Of a stretch of DNA of 39,675 nucleotides, positions 24,991 to 33,297 are shown in pieces. Below the pieces are notes generated by a model that searched no databases, had not been told where the DNA came from, and saw only the letters and a program-made list of their open reading frames with translations. The position numbers and the translations under genes are program-made. The stretch's first letter is position 1; the number at the start of each line of letters is the position of its first letter. Origin of the DNA: an uncultured Butyrivibrio sp. (lineage in GTDB: Bacteria > Bacillota > Clostridia > Lachnospirales > Lachnospiraceae); contig CAMORK010000018.1 of NCBI GenBank assembly GCA_946623755.1, positions 1-39,675 on the forward strand. The letters run 5' to 3'.

Positions 24991-26388
24991 TCACTGTCCC
25001 ATCTCAAACTTAACCTGATCCTCAGCACCCTGAAGCTCTGTATCAAGGTCTGATCCGTTGATTACGTTTGTGATAGCTGCCTGGATGTATGTACGTGCGT
25101 TGTAGTGGTAGTCACTCTGCTCAACTACAGGAACGTTAGCACCCATTGCTACGATGTCAGCATAGATTGACTGACCGTTAAAGAAATCAACACCTTCCTG
25201 ATATACATCTGACTTGGAAGCTGAAATGCATGTTCCGATAACACCACCGTTACGAAGAGCGTCATCATATGTTGCAATAGCACCTTCTCCGCCGCCGAAT
25301 GTGTATGCAAGGAATGCCTTTGCAAGCTCAGGCTTTGTGCAGTTAGAAGTTATGTAAAGTGATGAACCACCGTTTGCTGCGTATCCTTCCTTACCGGAAA
25401 GTGTAGGGATTGTTGTGATAGCCCACTTACCGCTGTTCTCAGAAACCTGCTCCATTGTAGGAATGATCCAGTTTCCGTTGAATACGCCTGCTACCTGATC
25501 GCCGATGATTGATGTGTCTGTGTACTCAGACCAGTCATTGCAGAGGTAGATAACGCCGTCCTTAGCGCCTGTGATGATAACTTCAAGGATCTGCTTTAAT
25601 GTGTCGTTGCCAACAAAGTAAGGCTGTCCATCTTTCCACTGTGACTGACCTTCTGCCTGCATCATCATGTAAGGAAGATCATCTCCGTTGTGATCCATTG
25701 AAAGAAGATACTTGCCTGTCTTAGCCTTAACGTCACGGCCAATCTCAAGCCATTTCTCCCATGTGATACCTGTTACGTCATCGATTGTGTATCCGCACTC
25801 CTCAAGGATATCTGTACGATATGCAAAGATTGCTGTTCCGTTATCAACAGGTGCGCCGTAATGCTTGCCACCGATTGTTGAGTAAGAGATCTTCTCTGCA
25901 CCGAGGTTACTCCAGTCAATTCCTGCATCCTCAAGATCGATCCATGCATCAGGATAGTTTGTTACATAGTTCTGAATGTAGTGATCCTGGAAAAGAACGA
26001 TGTCAGGAAGCTGGCTGTAATCGCCTGAGTTAGCAGCAAGTGTAACTGCATTCTCAACATCAGATGAAGCTGACTGCTCGATGATATTGAGCTTGAAATC
26101 AGGGTCAACTGTCTGATAAGCCTTCTCAGCTGCCTCAAGAGCAGGAATGTTGAAGTTCTTGTCCCAAGCATAAACTGAAAGCTCGTGCTCGCCTTCAGAT
26201 GCAACGTCTGCTGTAGGAGCTGCTTCCTCTGTTGCTGCGGCGTCGGCTGCAGGTGCTGCCTCTGTCTCTGTCTGTGCCTGCGCATCATCTGCAGGTGCTG
26301 CTGTCTGTTCAGCGGCGCTTCCACAGCCTGCTAAAAGTGAAAGTGACATTGCTGATGCCAGAATGATTGATAATGCTTTTCTCTTCAT
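24991..26388 (-). CDS. extracellular solute-binding lipoprotein of a sugar ABC transporter
   Basis: The start at 26388 has GGGAGGG upstream and opens a lipoprotein signal peptide (MKRKALSIILASAMSLSLLAG) with the lipobox cysteine at residue 22. A low-complexity Ala/Glu/Thr/Gln linker (about 25-75) follows, then a family 1 solute-binding domain to residue 465. It captures sugar outside the membrane for the two permeases. It is the first gene of the unit and has its own promoter region behind the araC terminator. Adjacency to lacZ suggests galactosides; the ligand cannot be read from the sequence. Confidence 0.93.
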   Translation of the reverse strand: MKRKALSIILASAMSLSLLAGCGSAAEQTAAPADDAQAQTETEAAPAADAAATEEAAPTADVASEGEHELSVYAWDKNFNIPALEAAEKAYQTVDPDFKLNIIEQSASSDVENAVTLAANSGDYSQLPDIVLFQDHYIQNYVTNYPDAWIDLEDAGIDWSNLGAEKISYSTIGGKHYGAPVDNGTAIFAYRTDILEECGYTIDDVTGITWEKWLEIGRDVKAKTGKYLLSMDHNGDDLPYMMMQAEGQSQWKDGQPYFVGNDTLKQILEVIITGAKDGVIYLCNDWSEYTDTSIIGDQVAGVFNGNWIIPTMEQVSENSGKWAITTIPTLSGKEGYAANGGSSLYITSNCTKPELAKAFLAYTFGGGEGAIATYDDALRNGGVIGTCISASKSDVYQEGVDFFNGQSIYADIVAMGANVPVVEQSDYHYNARTYIQAAITNVINGSDLDTELQGAEDQVKFEMGQ

Positions 26389-26428
26389 TTTTTCCCTCCC
26401 TAAAATGAAAATAGTATTTGTATACAAT

Positions 26429-26456
26429 TTGACGAAAAAATCATGTTTTCGTTCAA
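26429..26456 (-). promoter_or_regulatory. imperfect inverted repeat in the leader of the binding-protein gene
   Basis: TTGACGAAAA on one strand and TTGAACGAAAA on the other face each other across a short spacer, downstream of the -10 box and about 40 bases before the start codon. The GAACGAAAAC half recurs at 26547-26556. Candidate operator for a sugar-responsive regulator; factor unknown. Confidence 0.4.
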
Positions 26457-26467
26457 TGTATGTGTAC

Positions 26468-26473
26468 ATTATA
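26468..26473 (-). promoter_or_regulatory. -10 box of the sugar ABC/lacZ unit
   Basis: A perfect TATAAT on the minus strand with no acceptable -35 at 16-18 bases (that position reads GCATTT, inside the araC terminator stem). A promoter needing an activator would look like this, consistent with control by the adjacent AraC-type protein. Confidence 0.5.
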
Positions 26474-26489
26474 ACAATTTAAAAATAAA

Positions 26490-26524
26490 AAAATGCACAT
26501 TTAAATGTCTAAAATGTGCATTTT
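26490..26524 (-). terminator. Rho-independent terminator behind the AraC regulator gene
   Basis: A 13-bp stem AAAATGCACATTT / AAATGTGCATTTT with a 9-base loop, followed on the minus strand by a long T-run. It separates the long housekeeping unit ending in araC from the sugar unit. Confidence 0.9.
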
Positions 26525-26547
26525 CAATCATATATGTCCAAATTGTG

Positions 26548-26578
26548 AACGAAAACGTTTAAGAATTTTACGTTTAAG
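26548..26578. promoter_or_regulatory. cluster of short repeats: AACG-N4-CGTT palindrome and two ACGTTTAAG copies
   Basis: AACGAAAACGTT (26548-26559) is palindromic. Overlapping it, ACGTTTAAG occurs at 26555-26563 and again at 26570-26578, a 15-base period. They lie between the AraC stop and its terminator, about 75-105 bases upstream of the -10 box of the sugar unit, a plausible upstream activator site. Confidence 0.4.
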
Positions 26579-26588
26579 TATATTTGTT

Positions 26589-27530
26589 TTACCAACCCTT
26601 TAAGGCATTTATATTGTAATCCAGAAGCTTGCTTACATAATTCTCCTTATTCTTTTTCCATTGATACGGAGATGTGTTCAGGTACTTTCTAAAGTTCCTG
26701 TTAAAGGTTGAAAATGTAGTAAATCCGCACTCTGAAGCAACAACCTCCATGGAGTGGTCCGTCTTGTTCATGATCATACAAGCCTTTTGGATCCTTACAA
26801 GGTTAAGATAATCCATGGGAGACATTTTGATAGCTTCATCAAAGACTCTTCTGAAATGTGTCTCACTCATATTGCACTTCTTAGCAAGATCGGAGGCTTT
26901 TATACAATCTGCATAATTTCTGTCGACATACTCAAGTGCCGGCCTTATGTTCATAATGACTGCCCTGTCTCCGCCCTCACTAAAGCTTTTGGTATCAGCC
27001 TCCATAGTCTTTTGAAACCTTATCAGCATAAGGACAAAGGACTTCAAAAGATGCCTTGTGGTCTCGAGATAATAGGGCTTTTTATCCCTCATCTCCTCCA
27101 TGATCCTCTTAATGATCTCCGCCATCTCAGGATGCTGATACTCATAAATGATGTCTGCTCTCTTGTTGACTATCTCAGCAGCTTCTCTTTGCTGAGAAGG
27201 ATTATCCGGGAACAACTGCCTGATAATATCCTCCACATCAAAGAAGATGTACTCCCAGAAATTGGGCTGCGAGCTGTAGGTAGAATGAGGATAATTGGCC
27301 GGTATTACAGAGAGCATCTCTGATTCATACTTGCACACCTTCTCATCAAGTATCAGATCTCCGCTGCCGTTTCTGCAGTAGCCGACTTCAAAAAGATTGT
27401 GAAAGTGCAGGAACTTGTCATCCTTTCCATACACCATGATCCACTTATCGCCAAGAAGGGCCAGACAACTCTGGCCCTGCGGAATCTCATAAAACCTGAA
27501 TTCAATTGTATCTCTCTTTTTTCTTCCCAT
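26589..27530 (-). CDS. AraC family transcriptional regulator
   Basis: The 313-residue protein has an N-terminal cupin-type sensing domain (HFHNLFEVGYCRNGSGDL, then VIPANYPHSTYS, about 40-95), a linker, and a C-terminal double helix-turn-helix (about 205-300). The latter carries the family signature VVASECGFTTFSTFNRNFRKYLNTSPYQW. The sugar ABC/lacZ unit starts 200 bases downstream in the same direction, so it is the likely regulator of that unit. It is the last gene of the preceding long unit, 13 bases behind the folate gene, with a weak ribosome binding site (AGAG). Effector unknown. Confidence 0.92.
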   Translation of the reverse strand: MGRKKRDTIEFRFYEIPQGQSCLALLGDKWIMVYGKDDKFLHFHNLFEVGYCRNGSGDLILDEKVCKYESEMLSVIPANYPHSTYSSQPNFWEYIFFDVEDIIRQLFPDNPSQQREAAEIVNKRADIIYEYQHPEMAEIIKRIMEEMRDKKPYYLETTRHLLKSFVLMLIRFQKTMEADTKSFSEGGDRAVIMNIRPALEYVDRNYADCIKASDLAKKCNMSETHFRRVFDEAIKMSPMDYLNLVRIQKACMIMNKTDHSMEVVASECGFTTFSTFNRNFRKYLNTSPYQWKKNKENYVSKLLDYNINALKGW

Positions 27531-27543
27531 ATTCTCTAAAGCT

Positions 27544-28119
27544 TTATCTGATCAACTCGTCTTCTGTAACAAGCATGCCGGGTTTAACATCATTGACATC
27601 TGCCTCTATTACTTCATCTGCGATCTGACATGCAAAGCACAGGGCTACAGTCTTATAAAACGGATACTTCTTTAAGTACCTGTCGTAGAAACCTGCTCCA
27701 TAACCTATTCTGTTGAGCTGTCTGTCAAAAACAGCCCCGGGCATTATGACCAGTGTATTCTCCGGATCAAGCTCTTTTGCCACATCTGAAGATTCATTCA
27801 TCTGTGGCTCTCTGATCCCGAAGGCTCCCTCGCTCATCTCCTCCAGGGAATTTATCCTGACAAATTCCATCTGTGACCTCTCTACATCTGTCACTTTAGG
27901 GCAAAAGACATTCTTCCCCAGGGAAAGCGCGTCAAGAATTATCTCATCTGTGATAACCTCACCTTTTCTAGATGCGTAGGCCAGGATATTCTCCGCCTTT
28001 TGATATTCGGGAAGTTCCACAAGCCTCTCAAGGATCTTTCTGCTCTTCTCCTGTTTTTCCTCGGTTGGAATAGTCTGTCTTTTTGCTATATATTTTGTCC
28101 TTAGTTCTCTCTTGTCCAT
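27544..28119 (-). CDS. 5-formyltetrahydrofolate cyclo-ligase
   Basis: ATP-dependent conversion of 5-formyl-THF to 5,10-methenyl-THF in folate metabolism. The 191-residue protein begins with a basic helix (MDKRELRTKYIAKRQ, substrate/ATP contact in the family) and ends with the signature YGAGFYDRYLKKYP. VMPGAVFD and the conserved AYASRKGEV segment are present. The ATG at 28119 has AGGGA overlapping the stop codon of the flavoprotein gene. A GTG six codons upstream would overlap that gene and has no site. It is tightly packed between a flavoprotein and AraC. Confidence 0.93.
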   Translation of the reverse strand: MDKRELRTKYIAKRQTIPTEEKQEKSRKILERLVELPEYQKAENILAYASRKGEVITDEIILDALSLGKNVFCPKVTDVERSQMEFVRINSLEEMSEGAFGIREPQMNESSDVAKELDPENTLVIMPGAVFDRQLNRIGYGAGFYDRYLKKYPFYKTVALCFACQIADEVIEADVNDVKPGMLVTEDELIR

Positions 28120-28126
28120 ATCGTCC

Positions 28127-29815
28127 CTATTTTTCACCTAACAGTTTTTTTGCTATCCACTCGGCGCTTCTTATGCCGTCCATTGCTGCTGACATGATAC
28201 CTCCGGCGTAACCAGCTCCCTCACCGCAGGGGAAAAGTCCTGATATACTTACAGACTCTCCGTTATCCCCTCTGCCTATCCTCACGGGAGAAGACGTCCT
28301 GCTCTCAACTCCGAGGACCAGCGCGTGGTTGTCATTGTAGCCCTTTATCATTCTTCCGAAGTTCTCCATTCCTTCCACAAAAGCCTTATTAAGCTCATCG
28401 GGAAGTATTGTGTGAACATCGGCAAATTCGTATTCTCCCTTGGTCTGAGGAACAAAATCATCTGCTTTGATGAACTCTTTGCAGGAATCTCCCATCTCAT
28501 ATCCGCATGCTCTTTTAAAGTCACCGTAGTACTCAGCAGGTATCCTTCCATCAGCGAGCTTATATGCCTTTTCTTCAAGCCCCCTCTGGAATTCCACTCC
28601 CGAGAGCACATCATCTCCTCCAAAGTCCTGCGGATCTACGGTTATGATGATGGCGGAGTTGGCGTTTTTACCGTCACGTCCGCTGTAACTCATTCCGTTG
28701 ACCGCAAGCCTCCCCTTTTCTGAAGATGCATTGACCACATATCCGCCCGGACACATGCAGAAAGAATACACTCCTCTGCCGCTCTTGGTGGTGGTAACAA
28801 GTTTATAAGGTGCTGCCCCAAGTCCTTTAACAATCTCAGCTCCGTACTGGCTCATATTTATAAGGCTCTGGGGATGCTCAACTCTAAAGCCCACAGCAAA
28901 AGGCTTCGGCTGCATATCAACGTTTTTGTCCCTGAGCATGTAGAAGGTGTCTCTTGCACTGTGACCTATTGCAAGTACAGCTGCGTCACACTCCATGTTT
29001 CTTTCATCGTCGTCAGGTCCGACAACCTTAAGGCCCTTAAGTACTCTGTCACCATCTATTACAAGCTCTGTCACCTGAGACTCAAAGTAAACTTCTCCGC
29101 CTAAGCTCCTGATGTCTTCTCTTATATTTTTGACAACGCTTTTTAAAATGTCTGTTCCGATATGGGGCTTGGCTTCGTACTTTATCCTCTCCGGTGCTCC
29201 ATGGCTCACAAAAATATCAAGAGCTTCTAAGCCGCGGCACTCCTTGTCTTTAACCATGGTGTTGAGTTTACCGTCAGAAAAAGTTCCTGCTCCGCCCTCT
29301 CCGAACTGAACATTGGTCCTTTCGTTTAGTTCTCCCGTAGTCCAGAACCTGTCAACAATCTCACTTCTCTTATCAACATCTGCTCCGCGCTCTAAGATCA
29401 CAGGCTTAAAGCCCTGCTTCGCAAGCTCATATCCGCAAAAAAGTCCTGCCGGTCCGCAGCCTATAACAACTATACTCTTATCCGAAAGCTCTTTTCCCTT
29501 ATTATCTGCACCATCCACATGACTCCAGAAATCGTAGGTCTTCTCAGAAACCACCGAAACATTCTTATCTTTGCAAGCCTTAACTATTTTATCCTCAGGT
29601 TTTCCATTCACCTTAAGATCAATGGTATAAATGTGGTATAACTCCGGCTTCTTCCTTGCATCCAGAGAATGCTTTATTATTTGAAACACGGCTACATCTT
29701 TTTCTGAAATTCTAAGTATCTTCGAGGCATTTTTAATAAGCATCCGATCTAAATATTGTTTATCAGTGCTTATCTTCTCATCATGTTTAATTTTAATCTG
29801 ATTGATTCTTATCAT
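28127..29815 (-). CDS. FAD-dependent dehydrogenase, COG2509 family
   Basis: The 562-residue protein has an N-terminal domain of about 100 residues typical of this family (MIRINQIKIKHDEK start), then a Rossmann FAD site (VVIGCGPAGLFCGYELAKQG, about 115-135, with ERGADVDKR). NVQFGEGGAGTFSDGKL follows, and the C-terminal GLFPCGEGAGYAGGI completes the FAD site. The family is widespread and its reaction is unknown. The ATG at 29815 is preferred because family members begin there. An earlier in-frame start would put coding sequence inside the large hairpin upstream and lacks a site. It shares an operon with a second flavoprotein. Confidence 0.88.
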   Translation of the reverse strand: MIRINQIKIKHDEKISTDKQYLDRMLIKNASKILRISEKDVAVFQIIKHSLDARKKPELYHIYTIDLKVNGKPEDKIVKACKDKNVSVVSEKTYDFWSHVDGADNKGKELSDKSIVVIGCGPAGLFCGYELAKQGFKPVILERGADVDKRSEIVDRFWTTGELNERTNVQFGEGGAGTFSDGKLNTMVKDKECRGLEALDIFVSHGAPERIKYEAKPHIGTDILKSVVKNIREDIRSLGGEVYFESQVTELVIDGDRVLKGLKVVGPDDDERNMECDAAVLAIGHSARDTFYMLRDKNVDMQPKPFAVGFRVEHPQSLINMSQYGAEIVKGLGAAPYKLVTTTKSGRGVYSFCMCPGGYVVNASSEKGRLAVNGMSYSGRDGKNANSAIIITVDPQDFGGDDVLSGVEFQRGLEEKAYKLADGRIPAEYYGDFKRACGYEMGDSCKEFIKADDFVPQTKGEYEFADVHTILPDELNKAFVEGMENFGRMIKGYNDNHALVLGVESRTSSPVRIGRGDNGESVSISGLFPCGEGAGYAGGIMSAAMDGIRSAEWIAKKLLGEK

Positions 29816-29841
29816 GTATTCGCTTTCTATTATCAATAACC

Positions 29842-29892
29842 GGGGCAACTGACCGGATTTGCAGCTTAAACCCACAAATCCGGTCAGGCCCC
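29842..29892 (-). repeat. large hairpin without T-tract between two flavoprotein genes
   Basis: A 13-bp perfect stem (CTGACCGGATTTG) extended past a 2-base bulge by GGGGC/GCCCC, with a 13-base loop. It begins 12 bases behind the upstream stop codon. No T-run follows on either strand, so it is not a standard terminator; mRNA 3'-end protection or partial termination is more likely. Confidence 0.7.
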
Positions 29893-29904
29893 GTCTTGAT
29901 TATA

Positions 29905-31128
29905 TTACAATGAAGCAGCGCATCCGGCGATACTTCCACTGGTCCAGGCAAATTGCAGGTTGTAGCCGCCGCATCTTCCATCAACGTCGAGGAGTTCTCC
30001 GACACAGTACACTCCCGGAGCACCCTTGCAGGAAAAATCACTTCCGATGTCTCCCAGGCTTATGCCACCGGTTGTAACCTGTGATGCCTGATAGCCGTAG
30101 CTGCTGTCAATGGCAATTTTCAGATTTCTGTAGTTATCCAGGATGCAATCCGCCATACTTACGGATATATTTTTCATCTTCATCTTTCTGCCAAGCTTCA
30201 TTCTGCCAAGTACCATTTCAGTTATACCACTGTTGGCAAAACCCTGCAGGAATTCCTCAAGGCTTCTTTCGTCTTTGAGGCGCAGCATATCTGATTTAAG
30301 CGCTTTGAAATCGCTCTCATCGTAATCCGGAAAGAAATCGATCACCGCAAAGATCGGCTTTTTCTCTTCGATAAATCTTATGACATCTCTTGATGCCTGC
30401 ATTACAGGTATACCCGAAATTCCGTCATGGCTAAGCTGGATTTCTCCGTACTCCTTTGCTATTACTTCTGTTCCCAAAATAAAAGAAACCTCTGCAGCAG
30501 CTCTTGCTCCCGTGGAAGGCATTATCTCTCCATCCGCCACCTTAAATCCTACAAGTGCCGGATAAGTGTCTTTTACAGACATCCCGATATTCTTGCATAT
30601 GTAATAGCCATCTCCTGTGGACATGGTACTTTTGGCGCCTGAAAGTGCACCCATTGCAAGGATCACGGCATCAGCTTCATACTCCGCCTTATTGGAGTTC
30701 AGCTTCACCCTTCCGTTTTCAAGATGCATTACTCCCTTTACCTGTTCACCGAAATTTACAGCTATTCCAAGTCTTTTTATCTCATTTACAAGAGCATTAA
30801 CGACGCTCATAGCCTGTCCGGACACCGGATAAATGTAACCGTCTTCGCTTTTTACAACAACTCCAAGAGATTTAAAGAATGATATGACATCCTCCACACC
30901 ATAGGTAGAGAGCCATTCCTTCATTCTCCCTCTTGCAGAGGCGTTGTAATATTCCTCTCTCATATCAAGATTGGTCAGATTGCATCTGCCGTTACCCGTC
31001 ATAGAGAGTTTTTTGCCAAGACAGGAATTCTTCTCAATAATGGTGACTTTCGCACCGTTTCTTGCTGCGTAGATAGCTGCGCACATTCCGGCAGCTCCAC
31101 CGCCTGCAACAATTATTTCTTTATTCAA
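29905..31128 (-). CDS. NAD(P)/FAD-dependent oxidoreductase, HI0933/BaiN family
   Basis: The 407-residue protein opens with the FAD-binding VAGGGAAGMCAAIYAARNGA. The family-specific LGKKLSMTGNGRCNLTN follows (about 40-57), and GVYCVGELLDVDGRCGGYN lies near the end. Members are soluble flavoproteins; a few reduce bile acid intermediates or other organics, but most are uncharacterised. It begins with TTG at 31128; no ATG fits, and GAGGG lies within the end of the upstream flippase gene, two bases away. Start confidence is moderate, family confidence high. Confidence 0.9.
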   Translation of the reverse strand: MNKEIIVAGGGAAGMCAAIYAARNGAKVTIIEKNSCLGKKLSMTGNGRCNLTNLDMREEYYNASARGRMKEWLSTYGVEDVISFFKSLGVVVKSEDGYIYPVSGQAMSVVNALVNEIKRLGIAVNFGEQVKGVMHLENGRVKLNSNKAEYEADAVILAMGALSGAKSTMSTGDGYYICKNIGMSVKDTYPALVGFKVADGEIMPSTGARAAAEVSFILGTEVIAKEYGEIQLSHDGISGIPVMQASRDVIRFIEEKKPIFAVIDFFPDYDESDFKALKSDMLRLKDERSLEEFLQGFANSGITEMVLGRMKLGRKMKMKNISVSMADCILDNYRNLKIAIDSSYGYQASQVTTGGISLGDIGSDFSCKGAPGVYCVGELLDVDGRCGGYNLQFAWTSGSIAGCAASL

Positions 31129-31130
31129 AT

Positions 31131-32771
31131 TCAGCCCTCTTCATATCTGTCGCGTCTGATTGCAACGGAAATGCCGTAGAAAAGTTTTCCAAGCGGTATC
31201 TTGCCAAGCTCATGTGCAAGGATTCCTCCTGTAACAACCATGACCAGCATATAAACCGCCCAGAAAAGCACAATGCAGATGATCAACGTAAGAATGTCTC
31301 CGATGACATTGATAAGCAGTTTATTTATTAAAAATACTACAAGCCCTGCAGCCGCAGAAGAAGCCACAGGAAGTATCAGACTCTTCATCCATTCATAATG
31401 ATGATGCAGCACCTTCGAAAGCATGAAATAACATGAAGCATCATAAACTCCGACAGACAGAAGACATGCCAGCAGAACCCCCATTATGCCCATATTAAAC
31501 GGCCACACAAATAATAGAAGACAGACAATGTGAACTGCCCATCCGATTCCAAGGTTGACCAGTATAGCTACTGATTTGCCCATATGATTTAGCAGCCAGG
31601 AAGCCATGAGTGCATGACATGTGCAGAGTATCATGATTCCTCCGAGGCTCATAAGTGAATTGGCAAGGTCATTGCTCTTTCCGTAAATTGCAATCAGCAG
31701 GGTTTCTGCTGTTGCATATACAAAGACAGAAACCGGGACAAAAAACATATTGGAAAATCTTATCAGTCGCTTATACCTGTCCCTCGCGCCTTCGTATTCA
31801 TCTCTTTCAATCCTCGCCATTACTCTGTTCATCGGCTTTATATAGGGCATGGTACAGATAATTGTAAAAAGAACTATTGTGCAGATAACATACCCTGCAT
31901 ACGTTCCGTAGCTGGACATATAATCAATATCGGCATGGAATTTCCTGGTAAAAATGCAGTAAAAGCACATATCTGCAATAACTGCCAGCGCAGGAGTTGC
32001 ATACAAAGGCATAATAGGCCTTATTCCTGCAAGTACATCGTTTTTGTTGTCAAGATATCTCGGAGCACCGTTTTTAACGAGCTTCTGTATCTCGCCCTTT
32101 CTCAGGTTATAACTGATTACGGTCTGGATAAATCCAACAAGGCTTCCAAGAAGGATCCCCGCCATAAGTCCCGTCGAACCATACACTGCGCTGAACTCAT
32201 CTGCATGAAGAAGTCCGTTGACTTTAAGCCCATAGTTATAAAGTATGGCTACCGCAATAGTTCCTGATACAATTGACACCAGTGCAATAAGCAGATCTGA
32301 AAGCATGATAGGCTTGGTGTATCCTATGCCCTGCAGATATCCGCGAAGTACACCCTGGATTCCCAGTAATATTATCGAAGCACCGGCCAGGATCAGCTGT
32401 ATAAACCCTCTGTCAGAATCAAGCACAGCAGTGCTAAGCGTGTAGCTGAATGCGATCAAAAGACCTCCCGTCACCAGCGAGCATATACTGAATATCCTCA
32501 TGGATCTGTGCATATTGGTCTCTGCATTGTGAAACTGTGATCTTCTGGCGCGCAGCCTTACCATGATATAAACAGCCTTTTGTACAGCCAGTACAAAACT
32601 GCAGTAAAACATTCCATAGATAAAAAACGGTGAGGCAGCAAAAAACGCTCCCTTATCCCCACATATTCTTGTTGCCACAATCCAATAAACCATCATTACC
32701 AATACTGCAAGGTAAACGGTGGCTGTCAGGATGTGAGGCCTTATTCTCTTCTCTTCTGAATAGGTCTTCAT
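31131..32771 (-). CDS. MurJ/SpoVB-like oligosaccharide flippase family membrane protein (MVF-type)
   Basis: A 546-residue polytopic protein with about 14 hydrophobic segments spread over its whole length. The pattern matches the MOP exporter superfamily branch that flips lipid-linked wall or polysaccharide precursors, including GVLRGYLQGIGYTKPI and the central IRPIMPLYATPALAV segment. Whether it is a lipid II flippase, a sporulation SpoVB relative or an exopolysaccharide flippase cannot be decided here. It lies between ybeY and an HI0933 flavoprotein with 22- and 2-base gaps. The ribosome binding site is weak. Confidence 0.8.
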   Translation of the reverse strand: MKTYSEEKRIRPHILTATVYLAVLVMMVYWIVATRICGDKGAFFAASPFFIYGMFYCSFVLAVQKAVYIMVRLRARRSQFHNAETNMHRSMRIFSICSLVTGGLLIAFSYTLSTAVLDSDRGFIQLILAGASIILLGIQGVLRGYLQGIGYTKPIMLSDLLIALVSIVSGTIAVAILYNYGLKVNGLLHADEFSAVYGSTGLMAGILLGSLVGFIQTVISYNLRKGEIQKLVKNGAPRYLDNKNDVLAGIRPIMPLYATPALAVIADMCFYCIFTRKFHADIDYMSSYGTYAGYVICTIVLFTIICTMPYIKPMNRVMARIERDEYEGARDRYKRLIRFSNMFFVPVSVFVYATAETLLIAIYGKSNDLANSLMSLGGIMILCTCHALMASWLLNHMGKSVAILVNLGIGWAVHIVCLLLFVWPFNMGIMGVLLACLLSVGVYDASCYFMLSKVLHHHYEWMKSLILPVASSAAAGLVVFLINKLLINVIGDILTLIICIVLFWAVYMLVMVVTGGILAHELGKIPLGKLFYGISVAIRRDRYEEG

Positions 32772-32793
32772 ATTCTATTTCCCCGCACAGAAA

Positions 32794-33297
32794 TCAGTCT
32801 CTGGTTATACCAAGTTCTCCCAGAGCATCCTCCTGTTTTTTTTCCATAACCTTTGCCTCTTCCTCTTCCATGTGATCATAACCGCACAGATGAAGCATAC
32901 TGTGTGCTACCAGAAAGGCAAACTCCCTCTTTACGCTGTGGCCATAGTCCTTGGCCTGAGAACGAACTCTGTCCTCATTTATTACAATGTCTCCAAACAT
33001 GATCCTGCCGGTGTCCGGGTCAAGAAGATCTACCAGCTGTTCTCCCAAAAGCACTGAGAAATCCCCTGCTTTCTCATAGCTTACATTTGGAAAAGACAGT
33101 ACATCTGTCGGTGCATCAATCCCCCTGAACTCCTTGTTAAGCTCATGTATTCCTTCGCTGTCTGTGATGGTAAGGCCAACTTCCAGATCGGCAGCGCAAC
33201 CTTCCATCTTTAAAACAGTGTCTGCAACACTGTTTGCCAGTTCCTCTATATCGAAGCCAAAATCAGCATTGGCTTCATTCTCAACGTAAAAAGTCAT
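32794..33297 (-). CDS. ybeY: endoribonuclease YbeY (rRNA maturation factor)
   Basis: A single-strand-specific, zinc-dependent ribonuclease involved in 16S rRNA 3'-end maturation and 70S quality control. The metal site HxxxHxxGYDH is complete (His132, His136, His142 in HSMLHLCGYDH). Also present are the family segments FRGIDAPTDVLSFP and GDIVINEDR, and the 167-residue length is normal. The start overlaps the end of the PgpH-like gene by 17 bases, implying translational coupling. The order phoH, pgpH-like, ybeY is the common firmicute arrangement. Confidence 0.96.
   Translation of the reverse strand: MTFYVENEANADFGFDIEELANSVADTVLKMEGCAADLEVGLTITDSEGIHELNKEFRGIDAPTDVLSFPNVSYEKAGDFSVLLGEQLVDLLDPDTGRIMFGDIVINEDRVRSQAKDYGHSVKREFAFLVAHSMLHLCGYDHMEEEEAKVMEKKQEDALGELGITRD

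Noticed and set aside
26155-26330. Repetitive Gln/Ala-rich frames and simple sequence in the binding-protein gene
   Set aside because: This is the low-complexity Ala/Glu/Thr/Gln linker behind the lipobox; such linkers are normal in these lipoproteins. The alternative frame is a shadow.
26401-26588. CcpA cre site near AACGAAAACGTT
   Set aside because: The sequence does not fit the TGNAANCG core in any register; only the general AACG/CGTT palindrome is present.
29816-29875. N-terminal extension of the COG2509 flavoprotein
   Set aside because: The extension would translate one arm of the large hairpin, has no family counterpart and lacks a ribosome binding site.
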